A stretch of DNA of 64,000 bases from Flavobacterium sp. N2038 (GCF_025947185.1 NZ_CP110001.1:4464001-4528000); one strand, 5' to 3'; positions 41,539 to 50,269 are shown, numbered from the stretch's first letter. Made by a program: numbers and translations. The notes: generated from the letters alone by a model not told the origin.

Positions 41539-42782
41539 TTATTCGTCTCTAAGTGCTACAATAGGTTTAATCTTGGCAGCTCGGTATGCCGGAAAAAATC
41601 CAGCCAGTGCACCGGCAAATACTAATAAAACCAGTGTTGTTAAAGCTACATTAAAATCAACCTGCGGATTCTGAAAATATTCACTCTGTACCATTGGCCC
41701 CACAAACTCTAATAATAAAAGACTTGCCAATAGTCCAACAAAACCTGCTATCGTGGTAATAAAAATAGACTCATGAAGGATCATGGTAATAATAGAAAGC
41801 GGAGAGGCTCCTAATGCTTTACGAATGCCTATTTCTTTTGTTCTTTCTTTTACAATGATTAGCATTATATTACTAACTCCAACAACTCCGGCAATAATAG
41901 TACAAATACCAACCCACCAAAAGAAAAGTCTGATATACAAATTTAAGTCATAAAACTGCTTTGCATCTTTTACTGAGTTATAAACTCCTACTCCGCCATC
42001 ATCATCCGGCGCTACAATATTTTTGCTTTTAAGCAAATCTTTTAGATCCTGCGTAAACTTTTCAGATTGCGCCAAAGCTTCATCATAATCATTTGTCTTT
42101 TTTAATGTAAAAAACAAATTACTAATTTTATCTCCGCCTCCAAAAGTTCTCTGCACGGTAGTCAAAGGCAAATATGCTCTGGTTTCTTCTCTTTCTCCCC
42201 CGGGTCTGTAAAAACACCAACTACTTTAAAATTGATTTTATTGATCTGAATTTCTTCTCCTATTGCATCTTTATCCTTCAACAAATCATTTTTCAATTTC
42301 ATTCCAATCACAGCGACCTTTTCGTTATTTTTTAAATCTTTACTATTTATATAACGTCCCTGAACTATTGTTAGATTTTCTATTCCGCCATAATCAGGAT
42401 CCACTCCTCTATATTGATAACTTCCGGATTCTTTTCCATAAGAAAAAGGTGCCCCCCAATAATTTTGTGTCGAAGCTCTTAAATCTAATTTATCTTCAAA
42501 TTTCTTAACTGATTGTGAATAATCACTATTTCGAAACTGAATTTGTCTTCCCGGGTTAAGTCCTTTATACTCTTTTGTTGTCATACCGGACCAAACCTCA
42601 ATAATTCCCGCAGCATCCCGCTCGAACTGTTTTTCAATACCGTTTTGAAGTCCTTTTCCCGCTCCAAGCAAAATCACAAGAATAAAAATTCCCGATGCTA
42701 CTGAAATTCCGGTTAAAAAAGTTCTTAGCCGGTTTTTGGAGATTGCATCAAATATTTCCTGCCAACGCTCAATATTAAACAT
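41539..42782 (-). pseudogene. MacB-like ABC permease split by a one-base frameshift
   Basis: The N-terminal frame (42782 down to a stop at 42162) carries the first membrane helix and most of the periplasmic domain. The C-terminal frame (to 41539) carries PLTTVQRTFGGGDKIS, SNIMLIIVKERTKEIGIRKALGAS and the last helices. They would join as one protein of about 414 residues, like the 421-residue paralog, if the G run at 42197-42201 (five G on the minus strand) had six. The C-terminal frame upstream of its first codon reads E-E-T-R-A-Y-L-P, continuing the family sequence. It may be a true inactivating deletion, a homopolymer sequencing error or, less likely, programmed -1 slippage. Confidence 0.85.
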
Positions 42783-43476
42783 AAGATGAAGCTCTAATTT
42801 GTTCTACCTTTTTATCGTCGATAATTAATCCGTCTTTCAGGACCACATTTCTTTTGCACATTGCGGCAATATCAGGTTCATGGGTAACAATCAAAATTGT
42901 TTTTCCTTCATCATTAATTCCCTGAATAAGTTCCATTACTTCATAAGAAGTTTTAGTATCCAAAGCTCCGGTAGGTTCATCTGCAAGCAAAACTTTTGGA
43001 TTTGAAGCTAACGCTCTGGCAATTGCAACACGCTGTTTTTGACCTCCTGAAAGTTCATTTGGCAAATGATGAGAATGTGATCCTAACCCCACTTTCTCCA
43101 GATATTTCATTGCAATGTCGTAACGTTCTTTTCTTTTTATTCCCTGATAATACAATGGCATTGCCACATTATCCAGAGCGCTTTTATAATTAATCAAATT
43201 AAATGATTGAAAAACAAAACCTAAAAATTTATTTCTGTATTTAGAAGCGATAGTTTCGTTAAGCTTTTTAATAGGCGTTTTATCCAAAGTATAACTCCCT
43301 GAATCTGCTTCATCCAAGATTCCCAAAATATTTAGAAGCGTAGATTTTCCAGACCCGGAAGATCCCATAATAGCAACCAATTCGCCTTCTTCAATATTAA
43401 AATTTATTCCTTTTAACACATGCAATTCTGAACTGCCCATTTTATAGGATTTGTGCAAATCTTTGATTTCAATCAT
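42775..43476 (-). CDS. MacB/LolD-type ABC transporter ATP-binding protein
   Basis: This 233-residue ATPase drives the permeases encoded next to it. It has Walker A GSSGSGKST (38-46), the Q-loop segment FVFQSFNLI, signature LSGGQKQR and Walker B VLLADEPTGALD, then the switch His in VTHEP. It is the first gene of the export operon and overlaps the broken permease by eight bases. The protein family includes macrolide exporters and lipoprotein-releasing systems, so the cargo is uncertain. Confidence 0.95.
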   Translation of the reverse strand: MIEIKDLHKSYKMGSSELHVLKGINFNIEEGELVAIMGSSGSGKSTLLNILGILDEADSGSYTLDKTPIKKLNETIASKYRNKFLGFVFQSFNLINYKSALDNVAMPLYYQGIKRKERYDIAMKYLEKVGLGSHSHHLPNELSGGQKQRVAIARALASNPKVLLADEPTGALDTKTSYEVMELIQGINDEGKTILIVTHEPDIAAMCKRNVVLKDGLIIDDKKVEQIRASSYV

Positions 43477-43621
43477 GGTATTGTTAAATTTTTAAACAAT
43501 AATAATATTTTTTATAAGTAATTTATGATAACAAAACGTTAATAATTTCGTTTCAGTATCTAAATAAGACGGCACTTATAATCAATTGTTACAGTTTAAT
43601 ACGTTAAATTGATTGTTTTTT

Positions 43622-43629
43622 TAATTTTG
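43622..43629 (+). promoter_or_regulatory. -7 box of the DUF4403 gene
   Basis: TAATTTTG fits TAnnTTTG, 24 bases before the ATG at 43654. No -33 TTG is at the right distance. The 177-base divergent spacer holds little else. Confidence 0.5.
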
Positions 43630-43653
43630 TACTACCTAAAAAAAATAATACTA

Positions 43654-45060
43654 ATGAAGTTTTTTTCGACCATCTCTTTGTTTACGGTATTTGCGGCACT
43701 TGTTAGCTGCTCAACAACTCAAAAATTAGAAACACTAAAACCTGAACCAGATGATGCAAGTCCGTTGGTTTATGATGCAAATCCTTCGTTTATTAACCTG
43801 CCCATAACGGTTAAATTAAGTGATATTGAGAATCAAACCAATTCACTTTTGAATGGATTAATCTATGAAGACAAGAATATTGAAGATGATGATATTGAAA
43901 TGAAAATATGGAAACAGGCACCCATCAAAATTCAAAATGACCCCGCAAATCCGGACAAAAAAATAAAGACTATTCTACCTCTAAAAGCAACGGTTAAATA
44001 TCGAATTGGCACAAAAAAGTTAGGAATCGAACTTTATGACACACGCGAATTTAATTTAAATGGAGTCATCACTCTATCTAGTGAGGTTGCTTTGACCAAT
44101 TGGAAACTTAACACCAAAACAGAATTTAAATCGTTAGACTGGAGCGAAAGTCCAACAATGATGGTTTTTGGAAAAAGTATGCCGATAACCTATTTAGTAA
44201 ATCCTGCAATTTCTATTTTCAAATCTAAAATCGAAAAGAAGATAGACGAAGCAATCGAGAAATCAATGGATTTTAAGCCAAATGTTTTATCTGCACTTGA
44301 AAAAATCTGCACTCCATTTCAGATGAGTGATACTTACGAAAGCTGGTTAAGAATTGTTCCTGTCGAAATCTATTCAACCAATGCAAAACTCAAAAACGAC
44401 TTATTTTTGTTAGACATGGGAATGAAATGCAATATGGAAACCATTATAGGCAAGCAACCCGAATCTAAATTTAATGCCAGTAAGATTGCTCTAAAACCCG
44501 TTGCCAAAATACCAAACCAGATCTCTGCAAATATCGCAGCAATATCAAGTTATATTGATGCTTCTAAAATTATGACCAAAAACTTTGCCGGTCAGGAATT
44601 TGGATCCGGAAGCAAAAAAATAACAGTGAAAAATGTTTCCATCTGGCATAAAGATGGAAAAATGATTATTGCGCTTGATGTTCTTGGCTCTATAGACGGA
44701 ACACTTTATTTAACCGGAATTCCTCAATATAATGCACAGACAAAAGAAATTTACTTTGAAAAACTTGATTATGTTTTAGATACTAAAAGTAAATTAATGA
44801 GAACTGCAAGTTGGCTGGGACAAGCCTATATTATAAGAAAGATGGAAGAAAGCTGTCGCTATTCGATACAGCCCAATTTAGAAGAAGGCAAAAAAAGTAT
44901 GGCAGCGTATCTTAAAAATTACTCGCCAATGCCGGGCGTTTTTGTAAATGGAAAAATGGAAGATATACAGTTTGATAAAATCCAATTAACCAATCAAGCC
45001 ATTATTGCTTTCATAAAGATAAATGGAACTGTAAATGTTTCTGTAGACGGATTGAAATAA
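43654..45060 (+). CDS. DUF4403 family lipoprotein
   Basis: The ATG at 43654 (468 residues) is chosen: MKFFSTISLFTVFAALVSC is a lipoprotein signal (Cys19), and the promoter box lies upstream of it, inside the longer open frame. The mature protein has SFINLPITVKLSDIENQTN, LKATVKYRIGTKKLGIELY and a repeated domain plan (residues about 45-215 and 265-430) that resembles BPI/SMP-like lipid-binding tubes, as known for DUF4403. It is probably anchored in the outer membrane with a role in lipid handling; this is inference. Confidence 0.83.
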   Translation: MKFFSTISLFTVFAALVSCSTTQKLETLKPEPDDASPLVYDANPSFINLPITVKLSDIENQTNSLLNGLIYEDKNIEDDDIEMKIWKQAPIKIQNDPANPDKKIKTILPLKATVKYRIGTKKLGIELYDTREFNLNGVITLSSEVALTNWKLNTKTEFKSLDWSESPTMMVFGKSMPITYLVNPAISIFKSKIEKKIDEAIEKSMDFKPNVLSALEKICTPFQMSDTYESWLRIVPVEIYSTNAKLKNDLFLLDMGMKCNMETIIGKQPESKFNASKIALKPVAKIPNQISANIAAISSYIDASKIMTKNFAGQEFGSGSKKITVKNVSIWHKDGKMIIALDVLGSIDGTLYLTGIPQYNAQTKEIYFEKLDYVLDTKSKLMRTASWLGQAYIIRKMEESCRYSIQPNLEEGKKSMAAYLKNYSPMPGVFVNGKMEDIQFDKIQLTNQAIIAFIKINGTVNVSVDGLK

Positions 45061-45063
45061 AAT

Positions 45064-45096
45064 AAAAAAAGCAGTCTGAAATTAGACTGCTTTTTT
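45064..45096. terminator. Bidirectional terminator, DUF4403 gene / CxxC membrane-protein gene
   Basis: GCAGTCT (45071-45077) pairs with AGACTGC (45084-45090) around GAAATT, with A-runs and T-runs on either side. The right arm is made of the last codons and stop of the minus-strand gene. Confidence 0.88.
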
Positions 45097-45372
45097 CTTT
45101 TTCGATTTGTACATTCTGTAAATCAGAACACCAATTATTGCTACTAGTAAATATGGTATTATCATTAAAAAAACGATTCCGTCATTTACAGCTTCAGCCT
45201 TTTTTATATTCGAATCTCCCGCAAGCGCTGCACGACACATTGCACATTGAGCGTTTGCACTCAGAGAAAAGAAAATAGAGAAAAGAATATAGAAGCATTT
45301 CGTTGAGAAAAAATTCATAAATCCACTTCTGTTTGCCTTTCTATTTTCTTTATTCTTTATTTTATTTTCCAT
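45082..45372 (-). CDS. Small membrane protein with a CxxC motif in the oxidase assembly cluster
   Basis: This protein of up to 96 residues has a signal-like segment ending SLSANAQ, then CAMCRAALAGD with a Cys-x-x-Cys, and one membrane helix (about 65-87 of the long form), ending in a lysine-rich tail. Starts at 45381, 45372 and 45318 are all possible; the last gives the most normal signal peptide. It overlaps or abuts the DUF420 gene. The CxxC and neighbours suggest metal or redox work in cytochrome oxidase assembly, but the family is not characterised. Confidence 0.7.
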   Translation of the reverse strand: MENKIKNKENRKANRSGFMNFFSTKCFYILFSIFFSLSANAQCAMCRAALAGDSNIKKAEAVNDGIVFLMIIPYLLVAIIGVLIYRMYKSKKKKAV

Positions 45373-45373
45373 T

Positions 45374-45955
45374 TTAAGCATAATAAGGGGAAATCATTAA
45401 GTAAACTACAACACCGGTAACCGCAACATATAACCAAAGCGGAAACGTTATTTTAGCTATTTTTTTATGTCTGTCAAAACGTTTTGCCAATGCTCTAACG
45501 TAAGTAATTAACACCAAAGGAATAATTACAATAGACAATAATATATGAGTTATTAAAATAAAGAAATAAGCATAACGCAAACCACCAATCTTTGCAGTTT
45601 CGACAAGATCAAGGATTCCATCATGATTTAAATCTCCAAATTTAGTAGAGTCTGCTGTCATGTGATAAGCCACATACATTACTAAAAATGCAACAGACAA
45701 TCCAATTGCAAAGGTCATTAAACGCTCATGCAATGCACGCTTCCCATTTTTAATTGCTATTACCGCCCAAACCAACACAATAGCAGTTAAACCATTTGTT
45801 GTAGCATAAATTGGAGGCAAAAACGAAAGTGGCTCAACATCGAATCCAAAATCTTTTAATTTAACGGTAAACAAAACCGCAACTACTAATGGAATTACAA
45901 TTGATACTGCAATAATAAACTTGCTAAACTTTTTTTCTAATGAATTATCTTCCAT
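45374..45955 (-). CDS. DUF420 family membrane protein
   Basis: This 193-residue protein has five predicted membrane helices. ATTNGLTAIVLVWAVIAIKN, ERLMTFAIGLS and HILLSIVIIPLVLITYVRA fit DUF420 (CtaM/YozB type), a family needed for heme-copper oxidase assembly in some Gram-positive bacteria. Several His residues (ALHER, YHMTAD, THILLS) lie near membrane ends. It is two bases after the SCO gene and part of that operon. Confidence 0.9.
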   Translation of the reverse strand: MEDNSLEKKFSKFIIAVSIVIPLVVAVLFTVKLKDFGFDVEPLSFLPPIYATTNGLTAIVLVWAVIAIKNGKRALHERLMTFAIGLSVAFLVMYVAYHMTADSTKFGDLNHDGILDLVETAKIGGLRYAYFFILITHILLSIVIIPLVLITYVRALAKRFDRHKKIAKITFPLWLYVAVTGVVVYLMISPYYA

Positions 45956-45957
45956 TT

Positions 45958-46647
45958 TTATTCTTCTAATAATATTTTTATGTCTTCCTGAATGTCTCTA
46001 ACTCCTTTTTTATCCAACCCATCATAGTATAAAATCGGATTACCAAATTCGTCTTTTCTACAACGAATATTTCCATCTTTATCAATTAAGGCAAATAATC
46101 CCGAATGTTCAAAACCACCATTTACTTTTTCATTTTCACCGGCATAAAGATTGAATCCTTTATTTGATAAATCCATAATAGTAGTTTTATCACCAGTAAG
46201 AAAGTTCCAGTTTGAAGATTTAACACCTAGTAATTTAGCATGATCTTTTAAAACCTTGGCTGTATCATGTGCAGGATCAATAGTAATAGAAACAATTCCG
46301 AAATTAGGATTTCCAAAAAAAGTTTTCTCAATTTCCAGCATGCTCAAATTCATCTTTGGGCAAATTGAAGGACAAGTAGTAAAGAAAAACTCTAAAACAT
46401 AAACTTTCCCTTTATAAGTTTCATTTGATATTTTAGCGTTATCCTGATTCGTTAATTCAAATTTTGGAGCCGGACCAATAGTTAACAATTTAGTATCCTC
46501 TTTTGAGCTTTTCAAGCCAACATTATCCAGACGGTTTCCTTTTACAACTTCGTCATTTTTTATTCTGTCAACAATTTTTGGCACAGCGTAAATACCAAAT
46601 ATTAAAACGATAAAAGAAATTCCGATGTATGATTTATTTTTAAACAT
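45958..46647 (-). CDS. SCO family copper chaperone (SCO1/SenC)
   Basis: This 229-residue thioredoxin-fold protein has an N-terminal membrane anchor (about 7-25). The copper-binding CxxxC is Cys92 and Cys96 in FFTTCPSICPKMN, and the distal His is in GGFEHSGLFALID. This is the full ligand set for loading CuA of cytochrome oxidase subunit II. It lies between the Cys-less SCO-like gene and the DUF420 gene. Confidence 0.95.
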   Translation of the reverse strand: MFKNKSYIGISFIVLIFGIYAVPKIVDRIKNDEVVKGNRLDNVGLKSSKEDTKLLTIGPAPKFELTNQDNAKISNETYKGKVYVLEFFFTTCPSICPKMNLSMLEIEKTFFGNPNFGIVSITIDPAHDTAKVLKDHAKLLGVKSSNWNFLTGDKTTIMDLSNKGFNLYAGENEKVNGGFEHSGLFALIDKDGNIRCRKDEFGNPILYYDGLDKKGVRDIQEDIKILLEE

Positions 46648-46659
46648 TTCAGTAAAGAT

Positions 46660-47301
46660 TTAGAGTTCTTTTGTAGCGTTATGATTCTTTTTAAGAGCAG
46701 CACGATATTCGTATAAAATGATTTTAAAATCATCCAGCATTTCGTTACTCAATTCAGACGGATGAAAAGTATCATAACCTTCTTTGTAATCGTCTTTATC
46801 TTTTCTTCCTCTCAAATTTCTTTCTTTGTCGACTATGAAAACATTTGAAGTTCCAAGCTTTTGATCTAATTTTCCTTTCAGATGAAGCTGATCATAAAAT
46901 GCCTGAATTTCATTAGGAGAAGCAAAAACAAAATTCCAGCCCGAAACATCGGTAAAAGGCTTCAATGCATCAACCAATTTCTGAGCCTCTGCTTCTGTTC
47001 CTAAAGGACAAATCACAACAAATTGAAGATCTTCAAATCCATTGTAGCGTTTGTAAATTTTTTCATTTAAATTGAAGTAGTTTCCTCTGTGTTCTAAAAT
47101 ATCAGAACCGGAAAAACCAAGAACAGTAATTTTTTTATCCAGAGAAACTTTTTTACCGTCTAAAGATTTCCAATTGCCAAAGTCAGCAATTTTAGGCGTT
47201 ATTGTAGGAAGTTTTGTAAAGCTATTTACACCTGAAGCAAAAAACAAATAAGCAACAATAGGCAAAACAAAAAGCACAAAAAGAACTATATTTTTTTTCA
47301 T
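46660..47301 (-). CDS. SCO-like thioredoxin-fold protein lacking the cysteine motif
   Basis: The ATG at 47301 gives 213 residues with an N-terminal anchor (MKKNIVLFVLFVLPIVAYLF). The middle has KITVLGFSGSDILEHRGN where SCO proteins have the CxxxC strand, and later NVFIVDKERNLRGRKDKDD, matching the SCO strand with ID-x-x-G-x-I-R. The only Cys near the active-site region is in FVVICPLGTEAEA on a different strand. It is followed by the true SCO gene 12 bases later. It may have a structural or partner role; function unknown. Confidence 0.75.
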   Translation of the reverse strand: MKKNIVLFVLFVLPIVAYLFFASGVNSFTKLPTITPKIADFGNWKSLDGKKVSLDKKITVLGFSGSDILEHRGNYFNLNEKIYKRYNGFEDLQFVVICPLGTEAEAQKLVDALKPFTDVSGWNFVFASPNEIQAFYDQLHLKGKLDQKLGTSNVFIVDKERNLRGRKDKDDYKEGYDTFHPSELSNEMLDDFKIILYEYRAALKKNHNATKEL

Positions 47302-47325
47302 TGTATTAATCGAAGTTTTGAGGTA

Positions 47326-47333
47326 CAAAAATA
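47326..47333 (-). promoter_or_regulatory. -7 box of the SCO/DUF420 operon
   Basis: Minus-strand TATTTTTG fits TAnnTTTG, 24 bases before the ATG at 47301. It overlaps the T-run of the oxidase-operon terminator. Confidence 0.5.
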
Positions 47334-47362
47334 AAAAAAGCTCCGGTAATCGGAGCTTCTTT
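47333..47362 (-). terminator. Terminator of the cytochrome oxidase subunit operon
   Basis: AAGCTCCG (47338-47345) pairs with CGGAGCTT (47351-47358), followed on the minus strand by seven T. It is about 20 bases past the subunit IV stop at 47379. Confidence 0.88.
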
Positions 47363-47378
47363 TCGAATTAATATCATG

Positions 47379-47729
47379 TTAAAAATTCCATTTAATAGTA
47401 GAATCTTTAAAAACCCCATAAATATAATGTCCTTCTGTCAAAAGAATAAACAATAAATATAATACCAGGAAAATAACTGGTGAAACAACAGACCATCTAA
47501 GGCTGCTTTTTTCACCTTCCATGTGCATGAATGCCCATACTATATAATAAGCTTTGAAAATTGTAAGGATATAGAAAATCCAGTTCAACAAATTCAAACC
47601 TACAAAATGATTAAGCTCTAATACTCCTGGTTTGTAGATACCAAGAATAACCTCTACTGTAGTTACTACAGACAATAATGCAAAAACAAACCAGATTCTT
47701 TTTGTATTTGATACGTGCTCGTGTGACAT
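47379..47729 (-). CDS. Cytochrome c oxidase subunit IV-type protein
   Basis: This 116-residue protein has three membrane helices (about 10-30, 45-65, 80-100). The sequence WAFMHMEGEKSSLRW at about 64-78, between helices two and three, is typical of small subunit IV proteins of caa3-like oxidases. It is 18 bases after the second subunit III gene and is last in the operon. Confidence 0.9.
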   Translation of the reverse strand: MSHEHVSNTKRIWFVFALLSVVTTVEVILGIYKPGVLELNHFVGLNLLNWIFYILTIFKAYYIVWAFMHMEGEKSSLRWSVVSPVIFLVLYLLFILLTEGHYIYGVFKDSTIKWNF

Positions 47730-47747
47730 AATAATTAAAATCTAAAA

Positions 47748-48734
47748 TTAAACTAAGTAGAAAACTGTAAATACAAATACCCAAACTAAATCTACAAAGT
47801 GCCAGTATAAACCAACTTTCTCTACCATTTCGTAGCTTCTTCTTTTCTCGTAAGTACCTAATAATACATTAAAGAAAATGATAATATTAATGATAACTCC
47901 AGAAAATACGTGGAATCCGTGGAATCCAGTAATAAAGAAGAAGAAATCAGCAAACAATTTGTTTCCGTATTCGTTTCTAATCAAGTTTGCGCCTTCTACC
48001 ACATATTTTGCACTTGCTAAATGAGTTTCAGATTCTGCTCTTGTTAAAACAGTTTTTTTCTTCTCTGCAGTAAGTTTCTCTGTTCTGATTAACAATTCAG
48101 GATGTGCTTTAAAACCAGCCTGCACTTCAGCTACTGAATATGTTGGCAAAGTTTCTGCATCTTGCATAAACCAAGTAGATTTACTTCTTGTTAAAGCTTC
48201 TCTTTGTTCCGGTAATTTTACAGCAAAATCTGCAAGAGCAACTCTTTTACCATCCTTATCAACAAATTGTAACAAACTTCCACCCACAGTTTCAACTGCA
48301 CCGTACTCACCCTTAATGAAGTTTTTCCACTCCCAGGCCTGAGACCCAACGAAGATTAAACCTCCAATAATTGTTAAGAACATGTAAATTGCAACTTTTG
48401 TTTTCTTTAATTGATGTCCTGCATCAACAGCCAAAACCATTGTTACAGATGAAAAAATCAAGATAAAAGTCATTAAGGCTACATAATACATCGGAGCCGA
48501 AACACCATGCATAAAAGGAAAGTGAGTAAACACATCATCAGCCAGTGGCCAAGTTTCAATAAATTTAAATCTAGAAAAACCATAGGCTCCTAAAAATCCA
48601 GAAAATGTCAAGGCATCTGATACGATAAAAAACCACATCATCATTTTACCATAACTTGCTCCTAGTGGCTGAATCTCATGACCGCCTCCCCAAGTTTTTT
48701 CGTCGTTGTTTGCAGTAGTAACTGTCGCTCCCAT
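47748..48734 (-). CDS. Cytochrome c oxidase subunit III with a large insertion
   Basis: This 328-residue heme-copper oxidase subunit III has helices around 31-52, 82-102, 115-133, 262-292 and 308-328. WEWKNFIKGEYG and FFFFITGFHGFHVFSG are family signatures, as is WHFVDLVWVFVF. A hydrophilic insertion of about 100 residues (about 150-255) separates the third and fourth helices, so it is much longer than the usual 190-210. It follows the shorter subunit III gene by 42 bases and has its own -7 box. Confidence 0.93.
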   Translation of the reverse strand: MGATVTTANNDEKTWGGGHEIQPLGASYGKMMMWFFIVSDALTFSGFLGAYGFSRFKFIETWPLADDVFTHFPFMHGVSAPMYYVALMTFILIFSSVTMVLAVDAGHQLKKTKVAIYMFLTIIGGLIFVGSQAWEWKNFIKGEYGAVETVGGSLLQFVDKDGKRVALADFAVKLPEQREALTRSKSTWFMQDAETLPTYSVAEVQAGFKAHPELLIRTEKLTAEKKKTVLTRAESETHLASAKYVVEGANLIRNEYGNKLFADFFFFITGFHGFHVFSGVIINIIIFFNVLLGTYEKRRSYEMVEKVGLYWHFVDLVWVFVFTVFYLV

Positions 48735-48758
48735 AAAAGATATTCGTTAAAAAGTTCC

Positions 48759-48766
48759 CAAATTTA
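48759..48766 (-). promoter_or_regulatory. Internal -7 box before the long subunit III gene
   Basis: Minus-strand TAAATTTG fits TAnnTTTG, 25 bases before the ATG at 48734, between the two subunit III genes. No -33 TTG is seen. Confidence 0.45.
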
Positions 48767-48776
48767 CGTTTTTTTC

Positions 48777-49364
48777 TTATTTAAAGAAATATAAAAATAA
48801 AAATAATAATACCCATAATAAATCCAAAAAGTGCCAATACATCGCACCTAGTTCTATACCAAGAGTTTGGGTCGGATTGTATTTTTGTTTAAAATGATTA
48901 TAAATTATAATTAAAAGTGAAATTAACCCTCCTGCAACGTGCAACAGGTGCATAAGTGCTATTACATAAAGAAATGTTGTAGTAATTGAACTACCTTGTC
49001 CGGTCATATAATAACCGCTTTCTATAATTTGACCGAATCCTGCAAATTGCAGAATAACGAATAGAATTCCTAAAGCTAATGTTCCGAACAAAAAAGCTGT
49101 AGTTGCACTTCTATTGCCTTTTTCAATCGCTTTTTTAGCCAGATAAAACATAACACTACATCCAATAATAACTACTGTACTGTAATAAAATGCAATTGGT
49201 ATTTGAAAATTCTGCAACCAGTCTGCTCTTGATTTACTTACTACAAATGCACTTGTAAGTCCGGCAAACATCATGGTCATACTAACCATTGCGAATAACA
49301 AAATCAGTTTTGCCGATTTTGATTTCCTTAATTGTTCCTCACTTGTTGTCATTGTCATTTCCAT
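48777..49364 (-). CDS. Cytochrome c oxidase subunit III (short form)
   Basis: This 195-residue membrane protein has five helices. It has the family signatures FVVSKSRADWL, QFAGFGQIIESGYYMTGQG, HLLHVAGGLISL and GAMYWHFLDLLWVLLF. It is of normal length for caa3/cbb-like subunit III of Bacteroidetes. It follows cyoE with a two-base gap. Subunits I and II are not in the window, so the catalytic core is encoded elsewhere. Confidence 0.94.
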   Translation of the reverse strand: MEMTMTTSEEQLRKSKSAKLILLFAMVSMTMMFAGLTSAFVVSKSRADWLQNFQIPIAFYYSTVVIIGCSVMFYLAKKAIEKGNRSATTAFLFGTLALGILFVILQFAGFGQIIESGYYMTGQGSSITTTFLYVIALMHLLHVAGGLISLLIIIYNHFKQKYNPTQTLGIELGAMYWHFLDLLWVLLFLFLYFFK

Positions 49365-49366
49365 AA

Positions 49367-50269
49367 CTATCTTAAAAATTTATCTACTATAAATACGATT
49401 TGCAGTAATGAAATATACGAAACACTTACTAACATTAATGTTCTGGCAGATTTTGGTGTTCGAAGCTGATACAATTTTACAGCATAAAACAACATCCATA
49501 ATCCTAACAAAAACACTAAAACCGCAGCAATTGGCGAAATAAACAGCTGCCCGGTATATCCTAGTGCTGGTAATAATGATGCTGCGATAAGCCAAACGGT
49601 ATATAAAATAACCTGCAAAGCGGTTCCTTTATCTTTTTTTCCTGTTGGCAACATGAAGATTCCTGCTTTTTCATAATCTTCGTATAAAAACCAGCCAATA
49701 GCCCAAAAATGCGGGAATTGCCAGAAAAACTGAATTAAAAATAAGGTTCCGGCTTCAATACCAAATTCCCCTGTAGCCGCAACCCATCCTAACATAAACG
49801 GAATTGCTCCAGGAAAAGCGCCCACAAAAACAGACAAAGAGGTCACTGTTTTTAGAGGTGTATATATACTTGTATATAAAAAAATCGAAATTGCAGCAAA
49901 CATGGCTGACTTTGCATTGATTGTATACAATAAACTTATTCCCAGAATAGTCAATAAGCTTGCAACAAGTAATGCAACTTTTGGAGACATACGTCCAGAA
50001 GGAACCGGGCGGTTTTTAGTTCGATCCATCAATGCATCGATATCTTTTTCTATTACCTGATTAAACGCATTTGATGCTCCAACCATGCAATAACCGCCAA
50101 TAGATAAAACTAACAAAACACTCCACTTAAAAGGATGTTCTTCATTGACTCCTAACAAATATCCTGCAATTGACGAAAACAAGACACTAATTGCTAAACC
50201 AGCCTTAGTGATCTCTTTAAAATCCAGAAATATTGATTTGGGTGAAATAGTATTTTTTGTAGCGTTCAA
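49367..50269 (-). CDS. cyoE: Heme O synthase (protoheme IX farnesyltransferase)
   Basis: This UbiA-type enzyme of about 300 residues attaches farnesyl to heme b for the oxidase. The Asp-rich NAFNQVIEKDIDALMDRTKNRP motif and eight to nine helices are clear. The TTG at 50269 (first residues NATKNTISPKS after the initiator) is preferred. The open frame also reaches a TTG at 50314, but that codon overlaps the -7 box. It heads the oxidase subunit operon (cyoE, III, III, IV). Confidence 0.93.
   Translation of the reverse strand: MNATKNTISPKSIFLDFKEITKAGLAISVLFSSIAGYLLGVNEEHPFKWSVLLVLSIGGYCMVGASNAFNQVIEKDIDALMDRTKNRPVPSGRMSPKVALLVASLLTILGISLLYTINAKSAMFAAISIFLYTSIYTPLKTVTSLSVFVGAFPGAIPFMLGWVAATGEFGIEAGTLFLIQFFWQFPHFWAIGWFLYEDYEKAGIFMLPTGKKDKGTALQVILYTVWLIAASLLPALGYTGQLFISPIAAVLVFLLGLWMLFYAVKLYQLRTPKSARTLMLVSVSYISLLQIVFIVDKFLR

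Noticed and set aside
42162..42782. Permease fragment as a genuine stand-alone short protein
   Set aside because: It ends after the periplasmic domain without the three C-terminal helices, and the missing part follows at once in the next frame, so it is a broken gene rather than a small one.
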